Assembly (NCBI GenBank): GCA_028571685.1 | Contig: CM053148.1 | Span: 84,342,001 to 84,406,000, forward strand | Length of the DNA: 64,000 nucleotides | Direction of reading: 5' to 3' | From: Heterohyrax brucei | Taxonomy: Eukaryota > Chordata > Mammalia > Hyracoidea > Procaviidae | The notes under the pieces: model-generated | Database searches by the model: none | What the model was told of the DNA's origin: nothing | The model's input: only the letters and a program-made list of their open reading frames with translations | Position numbers and translations under genes: made by a program | Shown here: one piece after another, positions 33,629-47,266 of the stretch | How positions within the stretch are numbered: position 1 is the stretch's first letter | Layout: each line of letters begins with the position of its first letter

Positions 33629-35698
33629 TTTGTTGCTTCAGTGACAGCACACTTGCATAAGGTAGATCAAAACTGTAAATACCTCTGAGTTATAAAATGA
33701 ACCAAAATCGAAGCAGAGTCACACATACTGGGAAAGTCACACATCATGTCATACTCATCTACAAACCAACGAACAAAGGAATGCCTGGGGCAACAAACAA
33801 CAGAGGGTCAACACAGTTGAGACCCTCATTTGGGCTTGTAGCTACCACAGCTACAAGTAACTCAGCAAATCACTCAGTATATTTTGTGAAGGCAGCGCTA
33901 GGAAGCAAATACAACGTGCAGCAAAACTCATGGACCTCAACTGCTTTCTGTGCCTTTCTCCTCTTCCTCTGTGTGATCACGTTGGCCTGCAAGTCAAGGA
34001 CTCAGAGACAACTTTGCCCTAAGACATTTGGAGCTCTTTCTTGAAACTTCTCTCAAAGCCAATTCAGAGAAGGCATGTTTTTTTGTTTATAAGCTATGGT
34101 TCATTTTTGACCAAGAATGTGGTCAGCTAGCTTCAGGTCTCACTTCAGTCAGAGTCCTTTGGCACGAAGGACACTGGTTGTATTCAAAATCAAATCCTCC
34201 TTCAAGGAGAAACTTGCTAGCATATGGGATAGTCAAAGAATAAGCTACAGTCTTTGAAAGTAATTCCAAGTAATTCATTGCAGAAATATTTATGTGATGG
34301 CAGCATTACCAAGAAAGGTGTATGTACTTCTGAAATGAGAGGCTTGAAAGGGTCAGGGTATTTGAATGTGAGTTTTGGCTTGTCGGTTCAAAAATAATCA
34401 GCTATATTGAAAGGTTGTTTAACATAGAAGCTGAGCATGCAAATTCTAGAATCAAATTGCTTTAGCTTGAATCTCTGACCCATTGCTAACTTGTTGAATA
34501 TTTTGTTCACCTTACCTCAGTTTTCCATGTGTAACATGGGGTGATGAGAACCTTACTAGGTATATTTCATATAAGGATCCAATTGTGAAAGACCTGACAT
34601 TTATTTATACCAGTTCCCAGTGTATGGTAAATACTATTCCTATTCCTGTGGCAGAAGATATTCACGTAACACTTATAGAGTGGGACAGTGTTTTGATGAC
34701 AACATTATCGAAGAATCTTTGGGGGGCGGAGTCAAGATGGCGGACTAAGCCCACGTCTCCTTCTATCCCTCTGGAAACCAAGACCTGAACTCATAATTAA
34801 ACGGAGCCTTCTGGTCACCTAATCAGCCTCAGGACACAGCACAGGGCTGTTACTTTGAACTTCATACTACTGAGCAGCGAAAAACCTCCTCTCTTACACT
34901 GACTCACGCGCCCGGCTAGCCCTGGCTCTCATGGACTGAAGTTAAACGCACCATTTTGACTTTTTTTTTCCTCTGTCTTGGCCGGCGAGCGGAGCAGGGT
35001 CTTGCGTAGCGGCTGGACTCAGGCGCGCTGCTGGGGACCAGGCAGGCGGAATTTCCATATGATGAGAGCCATGCTTAGGACTCTGTTAATCTAGCCACTT
35101 TGAACCTCTTGTTTTATATCTGCCTCAGCGGCATTTGTACGGAGTTTCACAGTCAGTGTGCAGGACTCCATGTTGGATATGGAGATTCTGGCGGGAACTG
35201 ATTCTTAGATTGGGAGCCAGCGCCTGCAAACAGGACAGCGCTTCTCCAACAGACAAGCAGAATTTACCTACTGCCACCTGCTTTGGGGGTCCTGCAACAG
35301 AATCAGAGGAGTCACTACCTCTCGGCACCTTTGGCCCTTCTGTATGCTGCCTGTGTGGAGGGTGCCATCTTGGATATGGTGGCTGCAGCTGGACCTAATT
35401 CTTAGGTTGGGAGCCAGAGCCTACCCACAGGAGAGTGCTTTTATACTAGAAAAGCAGTGTTGTCTAAGGATAGGCCCTGTCAGCAGAGGCCAACAGGGCA
35501 GTGGCATTGCTGTATTCTGAACTACTTTGTATCATCTGGGGTTGTATATAGTGGCGCTTACTTTGCCAGTTTTCTACACCTGAAAACCTCACTGACTTGT
35601 GAAGTGGTCAGATATCTTTTGCTTTACATTTTAAGACAGCCTAGAGAAACATTTACAATCCATCCTCACAGTACCTATTCCAGCCTCTATATACTCAC

Positions 35699-36655
35699 AT
35701 GGGTCCCAAAACGCAACAGACACTTGTGCCATACAAGAAATCAGCCATGGCTTCAGAAGGCTCCCAAACAAAGCAACAAAGGAGTTTTCCAGATAAAGAT
35801 ACTTTTATGAAAGCATCAGAAAGTGAATACCAAATGATTACATACAGAGCCCTTCTAGTCCTTATACAAAATGCAGGAGTACAAAATGAAAAATTAAGCA
35901 AGATGTTCGACCTGATGGAACACCAGTACTCTGAAATCCAACAGATCAAGAACAAAATCAAAGACATAGAAACTTCAATACAAAGCCAGGAAAACAGAAT
36001 GGAACAAATAGAAAAAAGAATTTCTGACTTGGAAGACAGAGCTACTGAGGCCAGCATCTATGAGCAGAAATCAGAAAAAAGACCCAAGAAAAATGAAGAA
36101 ACATTAAGAAGCATGTGGGACTCTATTAAGAGGAACAACCTTCAATCAATTGGATTCTCTGAACAGGGTGAGACATCTGACAACAAAAAGAGTATCATTG
36201 CTGAGCTGCTGACAGAAAACTTCCCAGAAATCATGAAGGAAGAGAATATAGACGTCTCAGATGCTTATTGTATGTCACCTAATATAGATCGCAACAGAAA
36301 GACTCCAAGACGTATTATAATCAAGCTTAACAAAATGAAACATAAGCAGCAACTATTAAAGGCAGCAAGACTCAAAGCAAAGCTAACATTTCAGAGGGAA
36401 ACCCTGTATGCTCTCTTCAGATTTCTCAGCACAAACCATGCTGGCATGGAGACAGTGGCATGACACATTCAAAGCCTTGAAGGAGAACTTCCAACCAAGA
36501 ATTATATATCCTGCAAAACTATCTTTCAAATATGAAAATGAAATTAAGACATTCCCAGATAAACAGAAACTGAGAGACTTTGTAAAAACCAAACCCAAAC
36601 TACAAGAAATATTGAAAGAAGTTCTTGGCTCTAGCTTAGAAGAACAAAACCACTA
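35699..36655 (+). pseudogene. L1 'C' ORF1 (RNA-binding chaperone), one frameshift
   Basis: Starts MGPKTQQTLVPYKKSAMASE. A coiled-coil-like stretch (about residues 60-130, QQIKNKIKDIETSIQSQENR) and the RRM region (NLQSIGFSEQ, ELLTENFPEIM) are in the first frame to about 36410. The C-terminal domain (MLAWRQWHDTFKALKENFQP) to NH2..EEQNH continues in another frame to 36655, so there is one frameshift near 36410-36420. Length otherwise normal for L1 ORF1p. Both parts are in the order expected for L1 ORF1. Confidence 0.8.
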
Positions 36656-37085
36656 GCTTTATATTTTAGAACGACTGTACTACTCAAAAATCTACTCAGT
36701 TAGGGAAGGCTCCAAAGCTAATCACAGCTTTGATAAGGAAAGAAGCAATCCAGTGATTATCATGAAAACTATGATGTCCTCATATTAAAAAGAGGGATGT
36801 ACTACAATTGTTACACTCCTTCCAGATGGAGAGGAAGATGACAAGACTGGTAGTAATTAAAATTGGGTTTATATATAGTTTATTAAGGGGGATCATAGGG
36901 GCAGCTGTAAAGCACAACAAAGATGTATCATACCATTTCAAGAAATCTAACACACGAGTCTCAACAACCACAAAACCAGCTCTGAAAAAGGTGAAAAATC
37001 AACTCACAAAAAAGAACGTCCCAGAACAGACTAATAAGAACAACAGAGAAAACATCAACATAAAAATAAACACATCACAATGGTA

Positions 37086-40000
37086 GCACTGAACACATAC
37101 CTATCAATAACTACATTGAATGTGAATGGACTGAAAGCTCCAGTAAAGAGACATCTAGTGACATCTTGGATCAAAAGACATGACCCATCCATACATTGTC
37201 TACAAGAAACTCACTTGAGACCTAAAGACAGGAATAAACAGAGAATTAAAGGTTGGAAGAATATATATCAAGCTAACAATGAACAAAGAAGAGCAGGGTG
37301 GCAATTCTAATCTCAGACAAAATCAATTTTAATGTCAAATCCACCATCGTGGACAAAGATGGGCACTATTTATTGCTGAAAGGTTCGGTACACAAGCAAG
37401 ACTTAACTATATTAAATATTTATGCACCTAATGTCAGAGCACCTAAATATGTCGAAGAAACACTGACTGCACTCAAAAGAGAGTTAGATGACTCCACAAT
37501 AATAGTGGGAGACTTTAACACTCCACTCTCATCACTAGACAGATCATCTAGAAAAAAACTCAGTAAAGATACAGAAGACCTCATTGCCACAAATAACCAA
37601 TTAAACCTCACTGATATATACAGAACTTTCCACCCATCAGCAGAAAACTACACCTTCTTTTCCAGTGCACATGGAACATTGTCCAGAATTGACCATGTGA
37701 TAGGCCATAATGCAATGCTCAACAAAATCCAAACCATTGAATTACTGCAAAGCATCTTCTCAGGTCATAAAGCCATAAAAGTTGAAATCAATAGTAGAAA
37801 TAGAAAAAGCATAGATAGAAAGTGGAACTCTTGGAAACTGAACAACATCTTGCTCAAAAAAACATGGGTTATAGAGGAAATCAAGGATGAATTAAAGAAA
37901 TTCATGGATTTCAATGAGAACGAAAACACTTCCTACCAGAAGCTATGGGATACAGCCAAAGCAGTGCTCAGAGGTCTGTTTATCTCCATAAATGCACACA
38001 TCTGGAAGAAAGAAAGAAACCAAGTCAAGGAACTAACTCTTAAGCTTGAACAAGTAGAAAGAGAAAAACAGAGGAACCCCTTAGGCACCAGAAGAAACGA
38101 GATCATAAAGATTAGAGCACAGCTAAATGAATTAGAGAATAGAAAAACAAGTGAAAAAATTGAAAAGACCAAAAGCTGGTTTTTTGAGAAGATCAATAAA
38201 ATTGACAAACCGCTGGCTAAACTTACTAAAGAAAAGCAGGAAAGGAAACAAATTACCCAAATTAGAAATGAGAGGGGGGTTGTTTCCACAGATGCAGCAG
38301 AAATCAAAAATATCATAACAGAATATTGTGAAAGACTGTACTCTAACAAATTTGAAAACCTAGAGGAAATGGACCAATTCCTTGACTCATACCACCTACC
38401 CAAATTATCACAACGTGAAGCAGAACAACTTAATAAATCCATTACAAAGGAAGAGATTGAAAAGGTCAACAAAACACTGCCAACCAAAAGAAGTCCGGGC
38501 CCAGATGGCTTCACTGCAGAATTCTACCAAGCATTTAGAGAAGAGTTATCTCCAATACTACTGAAACTATTTCACAGTATAGAAATGGATGGCGTACTCC
38601 TAAACTCATTCTATAAAGCCAGCATAACCCTGATACCTAAGCCAGGGAAAGACCCAACAAAGAAAGAGAACTACAGGCCAATATCACTCATGAATCTAGA
38701 TGCAAAAATCTTCAACAAAATTCTTGCCAATAGAATACAACAACATATCAAGAAAATAATCCATCATGACCAAGTGGGATTCATACCAAGGATGCAAGCC
38801 TGGTTCAACAACAGAAAAACAATTAATGTGATTAACCACATAAATAACACAAAAGACAAGGATCACCTGTTTTGTCCATTGATGCAGAAAAGGCATTTGA
38901 TAAAGTCCAACACCGATTCATGCTCAAAACTCTTAGCAAAATGGGCATAGATGGCAAATTCCTCAACACAATAAGGGCCATTTATACAAAGCCAATTGCC
39001 TACGTCATCCTGAATGGAGAGAGACTGAAAGACTTTCCCTTGAGATCAGGAAATAGAAAAGGATGCCCACTCTCACCTCTTCTATTCAACATTGTGCTAG
39101 AATTTTTAGCCAGAGCAATTAGACAAGACCAAGAAATAAACGGCATCTGCATTGGCAAAGAGGAAGTTAAAATCTTCCTGTTTGCAGATGATATGATTGT
39201 ATATGCAGAGAATCCCAAGGAATCTATAAGTAAACTATTCAAACTGATAGTTCAGCAAAATCTCAGGATACAAGATAAACATAAGTAAATCAGTAGGATT
39301 CCTTTATACCAACAATGAGACTGTTAAGGAAGAAATGATCGAATCAATACCATTTATGATAGCCCCTAAGAAGATAAAAGTACCTAGGAATTAATCTAAC
39401 CAGAGAAATAACAGACCTTTATGAAGAGAACTACAAGCCCTTACTGCAAGAAACTAGGAGAGACTTAGATAAATGGAAAAACCTACCCTGCTCATGGATA
39501 GGAAGACTTATCATTGTGAAAAATGTCTATTTTACCCAAAGCAATCTATTCATATAATGTAATCCCAATACAATTCCAGCATCATTTTTTAATGAGATGG
39601 AAAAACAAATCACCAATTTTGTTTGGAAAGGGAAGAAGCCCAGGTTAAGCAAGGTACTACTAAAGAAGAAGAACACACTGGGAGGCCTCTCATTACCTTA
39701 CTTGAGAACATATTACACTGCCCCAGTGGTCCAAACAGCCTGGTACTGGTATAAGAACAGACAGATCGATCAGTGAAACAGAACTGAGACCACAGAGATG
39801 ACACCATCTGCCTATGAAGAACTGATATTTGACTAAGGCCATAAGACATTAACCTGGGGTGAAAACGGTATCTTCAATAAATGGTGCTGGCAAAATTGGA
39901 TATCCATCTGCAAGAAACTGAAACAAGATCCATATCTTACACCTTATACAAAAAACAACTCCAACTGGATAAAAGACCTAAATATCAGACCTAAAACGAT

Positions 40001-40895
40001 AAAGGTCATCCAAGAAAAGGTAGGAACAACAATGGAAGTTTTAATACACAATGTGGACCAAATCTGTCAAACATACCACAATCATCAGAAGAGAGAATAG
40101 ATAAATGGGATCTATTAAGAATTAAACACTTTTGCTCATCTGAAGACTTTATTAATAGAATTAAAAGAACACCTACAGAATGGGAAAAAATATTTGGCCT
40201 CTATGTCACACCGATGTCTGATTGCCATAATCTATAAGATACTACAAAATATCAACAAGAAGAAGATAAATCATCCAATTAAGCAATAGGCAAAGGAGAT
40301 GGACAGACATTTCACTAAAGAAGATATCCAGGCAGCCATAAAACACATGTGGACATGTTCACGATCTTTAATTATTAAAGAAATTCAAATCAAGACAGCA
40401 ATGAGATACCATCTCACCGCAACAAGGTTGTCCATGATCCAAAAAACACAAAGCAACAAATGCTGGAGAGGCTGTGGAGAAAGTGGAACCCTCCTACACT
40501 GTTGGTGGGGTTGCAAAATGGTACAGCCTCTTTGGAAAGCAATCTGGCACTTCCTTAAAAAAATGGATATTGGTATACAATTTAACCCAGTCATTCCACT
40601 ACTTGGAATATTTCCTACAGAATCAAGGCCTTTCACACCAATGGACACATGCACCACACTGTTTATCGCAGCACAGTCCATGATAGCAAAAAGATGGAAT
40701 CAACCCAGATGCCCAACAACAGAAGAATGGATAGGTAAACTATGGTATATATACTCAATGGAGCACTACACAATGATAAAGAACAACGATGACTTCAGGA
40801 AACATCTCATGACCTGGTTTCAACTGGAAGACATTATGTTGATTGAAAGTAGTCAGCGACAAAACGACAAATACTGTATGAGACCTCTACGATGA
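37086..40895 (+). pseudogene. L1 'C' ORF2 (endonuclease and reverse transcriptase), several frameshifts
   Basis: Endonuclease start LNVNGLKAPVKRHLVTSWIK, HCLQETHL, then VGDFNTPLS and [12 protein letters not shown] landmarks: [47 protein letters not shown]-type at 38870, [12 protein letters not shown] and [11 protein letters not shown]. Cys-rich C terminus CWRGCGESGTLLHCWWGCKM in 40299-40895. Frame changes are needed near 37300, 38870 and after 39288. The longest open block is 37298-38950, 550 codons. L1 copies itself by target-primed reverse transcription; this one is damaged. Confidence 0.85.
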
Positions 40896-41909
40896 GATCT
40901 CAAAAAGAGGCTTGTGTATAGAAGAAAAGACTCTTTGACAGCTGCAAGGGAGGGGAGGGAGTGAGGGTTAAGGGGGGAAGGTTTAGTTTAGATAGTTGCT
41001 AGAAATCTGATTGGGAGAAATCAGTGATAGCACACATTAGAAACAAGAACAACATTAAGTGGACTTCAACATAACTTGAGTACTCCTTCCATCTTAACCC
41101 AATATTGCAAGGATAGAGTAGCTGGGGCAGGGGTACGGAGACCATGCTCTTAGGCGAAATCGAGGCCAATTGGCACAACTAGCATTTTACTAAGAGAGCT
41201 CTCTGCACCCCACGTTGGTGAGTGGTGTCTGAGTTCTTAACAGCTGCCAAGCTGCCATCCAAGGGCACAGCAAATGGTCCCAACTCAGCAGGAACGGATG
41301 CTCACCGAGGACCAAAATGACATGGAAGAAAGACAACCCAGAAGACAAAGAGATCCACATAAGTGGGTGACTACATCGACTTGGGACCGGAAGAATCAGA
41401 TGGTTCCCGGCCACCACCAGTGATAGCTGCGATAGAGCTCACTAAGTTGAGTCTCACTGGCAACATAAGAATAAAAAGGGGTGCACCCTGAGATCCCCAC
41501 TAAAAGACCTCAATTGATGTTCCAGTGGTTTCAGGGTTCCCCTGGGAGCATGGCCCCTAGCCCTGATGCTGCCCTTGACCATAAATCATAACGAAGGTCC
41601 ATGCTTCGGACAGGAATGGATTGGACTTGGCGATGCAGTGACCATATAGTTGATGCACTTTATGGTTGTATACATCTATGGGACGTCATCCTGCTAACCT
41701 CTGGCTGGAGGAAGGAGAGTGGGTGGAGAGGAGGGATAAAAGAGACTGTTGGGAGAATGAGACATGTATGAAGCAGAGAAGAATAGTGTTCTGTCACCGG
41801 GTAGGGAGAGCAGTGGAAGCTGCATATAGGTGGGTATGTAAATTTATATGGGAATGTGCATTTTCACTCAGTTATATTAAATAAAAAATTTAAAAAAAGA
41901 AAAAATATT

Positions 41910-42905
41910 GAAGAATCTTTGAGGGTACTATGTGGCACACAAACTGCCAAAGACCTTTGACACAGTCCCAGTCACTGCAGCATGGAACCCTCTCTACCAT
42001 GATTGATTATGTAACGTCTCTTCAAGAAGTCACTTGCACATTTGTGCTATGTTCTCCATACTGCCTCGTGTGTTTCATTTAACACAAAAGTCTGTCACAA
42101 AACACATTCTTGGCTCTTCCAAACAAGAATACAAAAATGACAGCAGAGATACAACAAAACAAACAACCACTGCCATCATGTTGATTCTAACTTGCGATGA
42201 CCCTATAGACAGGGTAGAGTTTCCAAGGAACACCTGGTAGATTTGAACTGCCGACCTTCTTGTTACTAGTCACAGTGCTTATCTGCTATGCCACCAGAGT
42301 TTCCGGCAGAGATAATGTGATTAAGAAAATGTTATGTACAGGTATAACACTGCATTGGTGTTCGAAGGAGATGTGAGACTCACTAATGGTAAATGGGTTC
42401 CTTAGTTCTACACCTAGTCACGATCTTACTTGTAGAACCTAGTGCCCTTTAGTGGGGTAAAAATGGTTCAGTGATAGAATTTACCCATTCCAAGTTAGAC
42501 AGCCAGATTTGATTCCTAAAATAAGAAAAAGAAATCATGCCACTGAATGATAACTTGGAAAGCCAAGAGCCATATGCAATTACGTATGCCCTGAAATAAT
42601 TCAGATCTACAAACAGTGGCAGATATCACCAAGATTGTCAAGAGAATTTCTGTAAAAAGTTATGTATATTTTTCTGTTTTCCTCCATTAAACTGTTATGT
42701 TAATTGTTTCCTAAAAAGAAATATTAGATTGGTATTTTATGACCTTTGGATAGCATGTAATCTCTTGATGGTGTTTACATTTGCCTAACCTGATTTTCAT
42801 GTACTAAATCCCCAAGCTGCATTCTACAATTCACTTCTCATAAAACCCATCAACCAGATTTTATGCTTTTTAGCTGTGTTTCTGGGAATGAATATTACAT
42901 TTCTT
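41910..42905. repeat. Duplicated segment, copy 1 (with AfroSINE inside)
   Basis: Non-LINE sequence repeated at 55369-56240: shared 'gagggtact..gtggcacaca', 'aaagacctttgacac', 'ggaaccctctctaccatgat', 'aaaaatgacagcagagata', 'tggttcagtgata', 'ggaaagccaagagcca', 'taattgtttcctaaaa' and 'cctgattttcatgt.ctaaatcccc'. Homology also reaches at least 17 bases left of the L1 'C' insertion (34693-34709). No coding content recognised. Confidence 0.75.
42152..42305 (+). repeat. AfroSINE in duplicated segment copy 1
   Basis: 'aaccactgccatcatgttga', 'cttgcgatgaccctatagac', 'agggtagagtttccaaggaa', 'gaactgccgacctt' and 'tatgccaccagagtttcc' define it. Target duplication GCAGAGATA at 42143-42151 and 42306-42314; copy 2 has a single GCAGAGATA at 55621-55629, the empty site. 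Confidence 0.85.
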
Positions 42906-45900
42906 TCTTAAGTTTTTTATTGTGATTAAGTGAAAATTTACAACCCCAGTCAATTTTGCGTACATGAATCCCTGGAACTCTATCTGCTCTCCTCAGACAG
43001 CATGCTCTTCTTTTTCACCCTTTACTTCCAGTACTCACTCAGCCAACAGTTGTCCCCTCCTATCCACCTTTCCATATCCATTCAGTCAAGTCCTGCACCA
43101 TGGCATCCTCTTATCTCAGCTGTGGACAAGAGCTGTTTAGACAGCCTCTTGTATGTATTTAAGCTCAGAGCTATATTATACAGTAGCATCATTCTGTGTC
43201 TTATGGATCAGTCTAACCTTTGGCTGAAGAGTTATTGTCCATAGTTGTTTCAACAGTGGGGTACCAGACAGTCAGAGGCCATGTTCTCAAGAACCCCACA
43301 GTCTGATGAACCATGAAGTCTGATCGTTCAATGGACTTCTAGTTCTGCACATGGGTTTTTGTCTGGCTATCTCAGGGACTTTACGTTGTGTTCCCTGTCA
43401 GAGCAGTCATTCGTGGTAGCCAGGCACCATCTATGTCTTCAGGTCTCATGCTAACCTAATCTCTGGATCATGGGACCCCTTCTGTTTCTCAGCTCCTAGA
43501 AGTATTCTTCCTCATGTGTTTGATGTCCGTCATTCTCCTCTGCTCATAATGAACAGGGACAAATTGATGCTCCTCAGATGGCTGCTTGAGAGGCTGAAAC
43601 ACAGCAGACACTTTTCATCAAATTTGTATGTAGAACATTTTCTTACAAAATAATTGGTTCTGACAATTAGCCTAGAAGTCCCTGGAATCCATGGTCACCA
43701 GACACTAGTCACTGATAACCTCTCCTTCAAAATATTGTGTTTAGGAAACCTTTTAGTTTTTGGTGTAGTCCAGTTGTGCTTAACTCCTTTCTACTGTGTG
43801 CTGTCACTGCCATTATGTAGTCAATTCCTGCCTACTATCTAAGATCTGGATAGTGTACTCTTTCTTCTCCTTCCCGTAGCCATCAAAGATTATTTTCGTC
43901 AGTGTTTAATCCTTTTGAAGAGTACTTATAATGGTGGTCTCATACAATATTTATCCTTTTGCAGCTAACTAATTTCACTCAGCATAACGTATCCAGATGA
44001 CATCATTTATCAGATGTTTCCCAAGATTATCATTGTTCTTTGTCATTCGATAGTATTCCATTGTGTGGATATACCATAGTTGATCCCTTCATCTGTTGGT
44101 GGGCACCTAGGTTGATTCTATCATTTTGCTATTGCGGAAAGTGTTGTAATTAACATTTTTGCATGTGTATCTTTTTGTGTGACAGCCCTTATCTCTCCAA
44201 GATATAATCCAAGCAGTGGGATTGCTGGATCCTATGGCATTTGTATTTCTAGCTTTCTAAGAACACACTACAATGATTTTCAAAGTACTTGCACAATTTT
44301 ACATTCCCATCAATAATGTAGAAGAGTTCTAGTCTCTCTACAACCTCTCCAAAATTTATTGCTCTGTGTTTTGGGGAATTAATTCTAGTCTTCTTGGTAT
44401 AAGAAGGTATCTCATTGTCCTTTGGATTTGGATTTCTCTAAAGGCTAATGATTGTGAGCATTTCCACATGTATCTGTTAGCTGCCCAGATGTCTTCTTTG
44501 GTGAAGTTCTTGTCCATATTCTTTACCTATTGTTTAACTGAGTTATTTGTCTTTTTCTTGTTGAGATTTTGCAGTGCCATGCAGATTTATAGAATTTACA
44601 CTCAAATCAGACTCCTGGTTATCATTTTTCCCCCTATCTGTAGGTAGTTGTTTTACCTTTTGGTGAAGTCTTAGCATGAGCCTAAGTGTTCGATTTTTTG
44701 GGAGTTCCCATTTATTTTTCTCTTCTGGTGTTTGTGCAGTTCTAGCACTATTTTGTAGTCTCATGCTATATATTAAGGCTCCCACAACTATCCCTAATTT
44801 TTCTTCCATGATCTTTACCATTTTAGATTTTATGTTTAGGTCTTTCATGCATTTAGAGTAAGTTTTTGTGCATGGTGTAAGATATGAGACTTGTTTTTAT
44901 TTTCTTTTTCTTTTTTTTTTGCAATGGATATTCACTTTTGCCAACACCATATACTGAAGAGGCTGTTTTTCCCCAGTTTGCAGACTTCAGACCTTTGTTA
45001 AATGTCAACTGCCTGTAGGCAGTTATATCTGGGTTCTCTATTGTGTTTCAGTGGTCTCTTGATCTGTTTTTGTACCAGCACCAGGCTGCTTTGACGATTG
45101 TGGAAGTGTTATACTTTCTAAAGTCAGGTAATGTGAGGCCTCTCACTTCATTCTTTTTCTTCAGGAATGTGTTACTTACCCGGGGCTCCAACAGTGTTCT
45201 TATGATGTTGGTGATTTGTTTCTCCATCTCATTAAAACTGACATTAGGATTTGTATTTGGGATTGCTTTCTGTCTATGGATCCCTTTGGGAAAAATAACT
45301 GTTTTCACACATTCAGTCTTCTCATCCATGACCGAAGTTTCTCCAGTTCTGTGGCTCCTTTTGGTTTCCTGCAGTAGTGTCTTATAATTTGCTTTGAATG
45401 GGTCTTTCAGACCTCTGGTTAGATTTACTTTTAAGTTTTTTTCCTTCTTGTAGACTATCGTAAACAGTATTGATTTTGCTGATTTCTTCTTTGATGGTGT
45501 CTTTGTCTGTGTAAATGAATCCCACTGATTTGTTTATATTTATCTTGAATCCTGATACTTCCTGAACTCTTTTATCAGTTCAGGTAGTTGTTTTTGTTTT
45601 TTTTTCCTTTGTAGATTCTTTAGGGTTATCTACGTATAAGATCACATCATCTGCAAATCGAGATAGTTTTACTTCTTCCTTACCAATCTGGATGCTCTTT
45701 ATATATCTTGCCCAGTTACTTTGGCTAGAACTCCAGGATAATGTTGAATAAAACTGGTGACAGTGGGTATCTTCATCTGGTTCCTGTTCTCAAGGGAAAT
45801 ACTTTCAGACTCCATCCATTTAGGGTAATGTTGGCTGTTGGCTTTGCATAGCTGCTTCTTATTACATCCAGGAATTTCTCTTCTGTTTCTATTTTGCTGA

Positions 45901-47066
45901 GAGTTTTTAACATGAATGGATGTTAGATTTTGTCAAATGTCTTTGTTGCATCACTTGACAAAATCAAGTGATTTTTGTCTTTTATTTATGTGGTTGATTA
46001 TATTGACTGTTTTTCGACATTCAACTGTCCCTGCATCCTAGCATGAATTCCACTTGGTCATAGTGAACTGTTTTGGGGATATATTGTTGAATTCTATTGG
46101 CTAGAATTTTGTTGAGGATTTTTGCATCTAAGTTCTTGAGAGATATTGGTCTGTAATTTTCCATTTTGTGTTGTTTTTACCTGGTTTTGGTTTTAGGGTT
46201 ATACTGTCTTAATAGACTGAATTTGGGAGTATTCCACCATTTTCTATACTCTGGAATACCTTCCTTAATTGTGGAGTTAACTTTTCTCTAAAAATTTGGC
46301 AGAATTCTCCAACGAAGCCAGTCTGCACCAGGAGGTTGTAGTTCAGAGTTTTTAATTATCTTTTCAATGTCTTCTGTTATGATAAGTTTATGTAGTTTTT
46401 CTTCTTCTGTTTGAGCTAATTTTGGTGGGTTATGTGTTTCTAGAAGTTTGTCTATTTCCTCTAGATTTTTTAATTTATTTGAGTGCAGTTTTACGTTATA
46501 TTGTGTTATGATTCTTTTAATTTCAGTTGGGTCTATTGTGATATTGCCCATCTCATTTCTTATTCAAATTATTGTCTTCCTCTCTTGTTTTTCTTTTTTT
46601 TTGGTATCAGTTTGGCTAACGATTTATCAGTTTTGTTGCTCTTCAAAAAACAGCTTTCGGATTTGTTAGTTTTTCAATCCTTTTACTATTTTCTCCTTCA
46701 TTTAGTTCCACTCTAATTTTTATTATTTGCTCTTTTTTCTGTCTCCTGCGCATTCTTTTGCTACTTTCTTTCAACTTGTTTAAATTTTAGAGTTAATTAT
46801 TTCACTTGATCCACTTCTTTGTTTTGGATGTATGAATTTATTCAGATAAATTGATCTCTGAACACAGCTTTTGCCTTGTCCCATAGGTTCTCATAGGATG
46901 GGTTTTCATTCTAATTTGATTTTATGAATTTCTTTATTCCATGTTGGATTTCTTCTAGAACCCACTGTTTTTTGAGCAAGGAATTGTTCAGTTTCCACAA
47001 GTGGATGTTATTCCCTTCTTTTCTCTGTTATTGATCTCTACTTTTAAGTTTTTATATTCTAAAAAA

Positions 47067-47160
47067 GAGCCAGCCAAGTGCCATCGAGTCGGATCCGACT
47101 CATGGCGACCCTAGGGGCCAGAGTAGAACTGACCCCCACAGTATTCAAGGAGCACCTGAA
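47067..47160 (+). repeat. AfroSINE 5' fragment in L1 'D'
   Basis: Contains the complete head GAGCCAGCCAAGTGCCATCG, GTCGGATCCGACTCATGGCG, and 'gagtagaactgacccccaca', then stops at 'aaggagcacctg' without 3' half or tail. L1 sequence resumes at about 47160. Confidence 0.8.
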
Positions 47161-47245
47161 ATACTTTGTAATATTTCAGTACTTTGAATTTGTTGAGGAG
47201 TGCTCTGTGATCTAACATTTGGTCAATTCTGAAGCATATTCTATG

Positions 47246-47266
47246 TCGACGGCACTTGGCTTGGCT
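47246..47266 (-). repeat. AfroSINE head-only micro-insertion (about 21 bp) in L1 'D'
   Basis: Reverse complement AGCCAAGCCAAGTGCCGTCG is the AfroSINE head. It interrupts L1 between 'attctatg' and 'aatgcaaaagaatg'; L1 'A' at 22805-22835 lacks any insert there. A target duplication is at most 3-4 bases. Confidence 0.6.

Larger units (their letters stand above)
28113..34709. other. Mostly unique intergenic DNA with scattered AfroSINEs
   Basis: Apart from the SINEs, LTR piece and poly(T) listed separately, I see no LINE, exon or RNA gene. Longest frames (for example 33697-34044) have no recognisable domain and no supporting splice or promoter signals. Composition is AT-rich. Confidence 0.55.
34722..41909 (+). 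mobile_element. L1 LINE 'C', full length, plus strand
   Basis: 7,188 bp with a perfect 12-bp target duplication GAAGAATCTTTG at 34710-34721 and 41910-41921. Starts GGGGGCGGAGTCAAGATGGC, the L1 5' end. 5' UTR 34722-35698, ORF1 35699-36655, ORF2 from about 37086 to 40895, 3' UTR and A-rich tail. The best preserved LINE in the window, but ORF1 has a frameshift and ORF2 several, so it is not expected to be active. Confidence 0.93.

Noticed and set aside
33697-34044. 115-codon open frame with a hydrophobic segment near its end
   Set aside because: No recognisable domain, no splice or promoter context, low-complexity start; length is compatible with chance in this AT-rich stretch.
28113-34709. Possible further ADAMTS exons (Cys-rich, spacer) downstream
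   Set aside because: I looked for the Cys-rich landmarks (FREEQC, CGVCGG, CKLIC) in the given frames and found none in the window.
36383-36598. Antisense frames over L1 ORF1 and ORF2 (also 37933-38514)
   Set aside because: Mirror frames of L1 coding sequence, without independent support.
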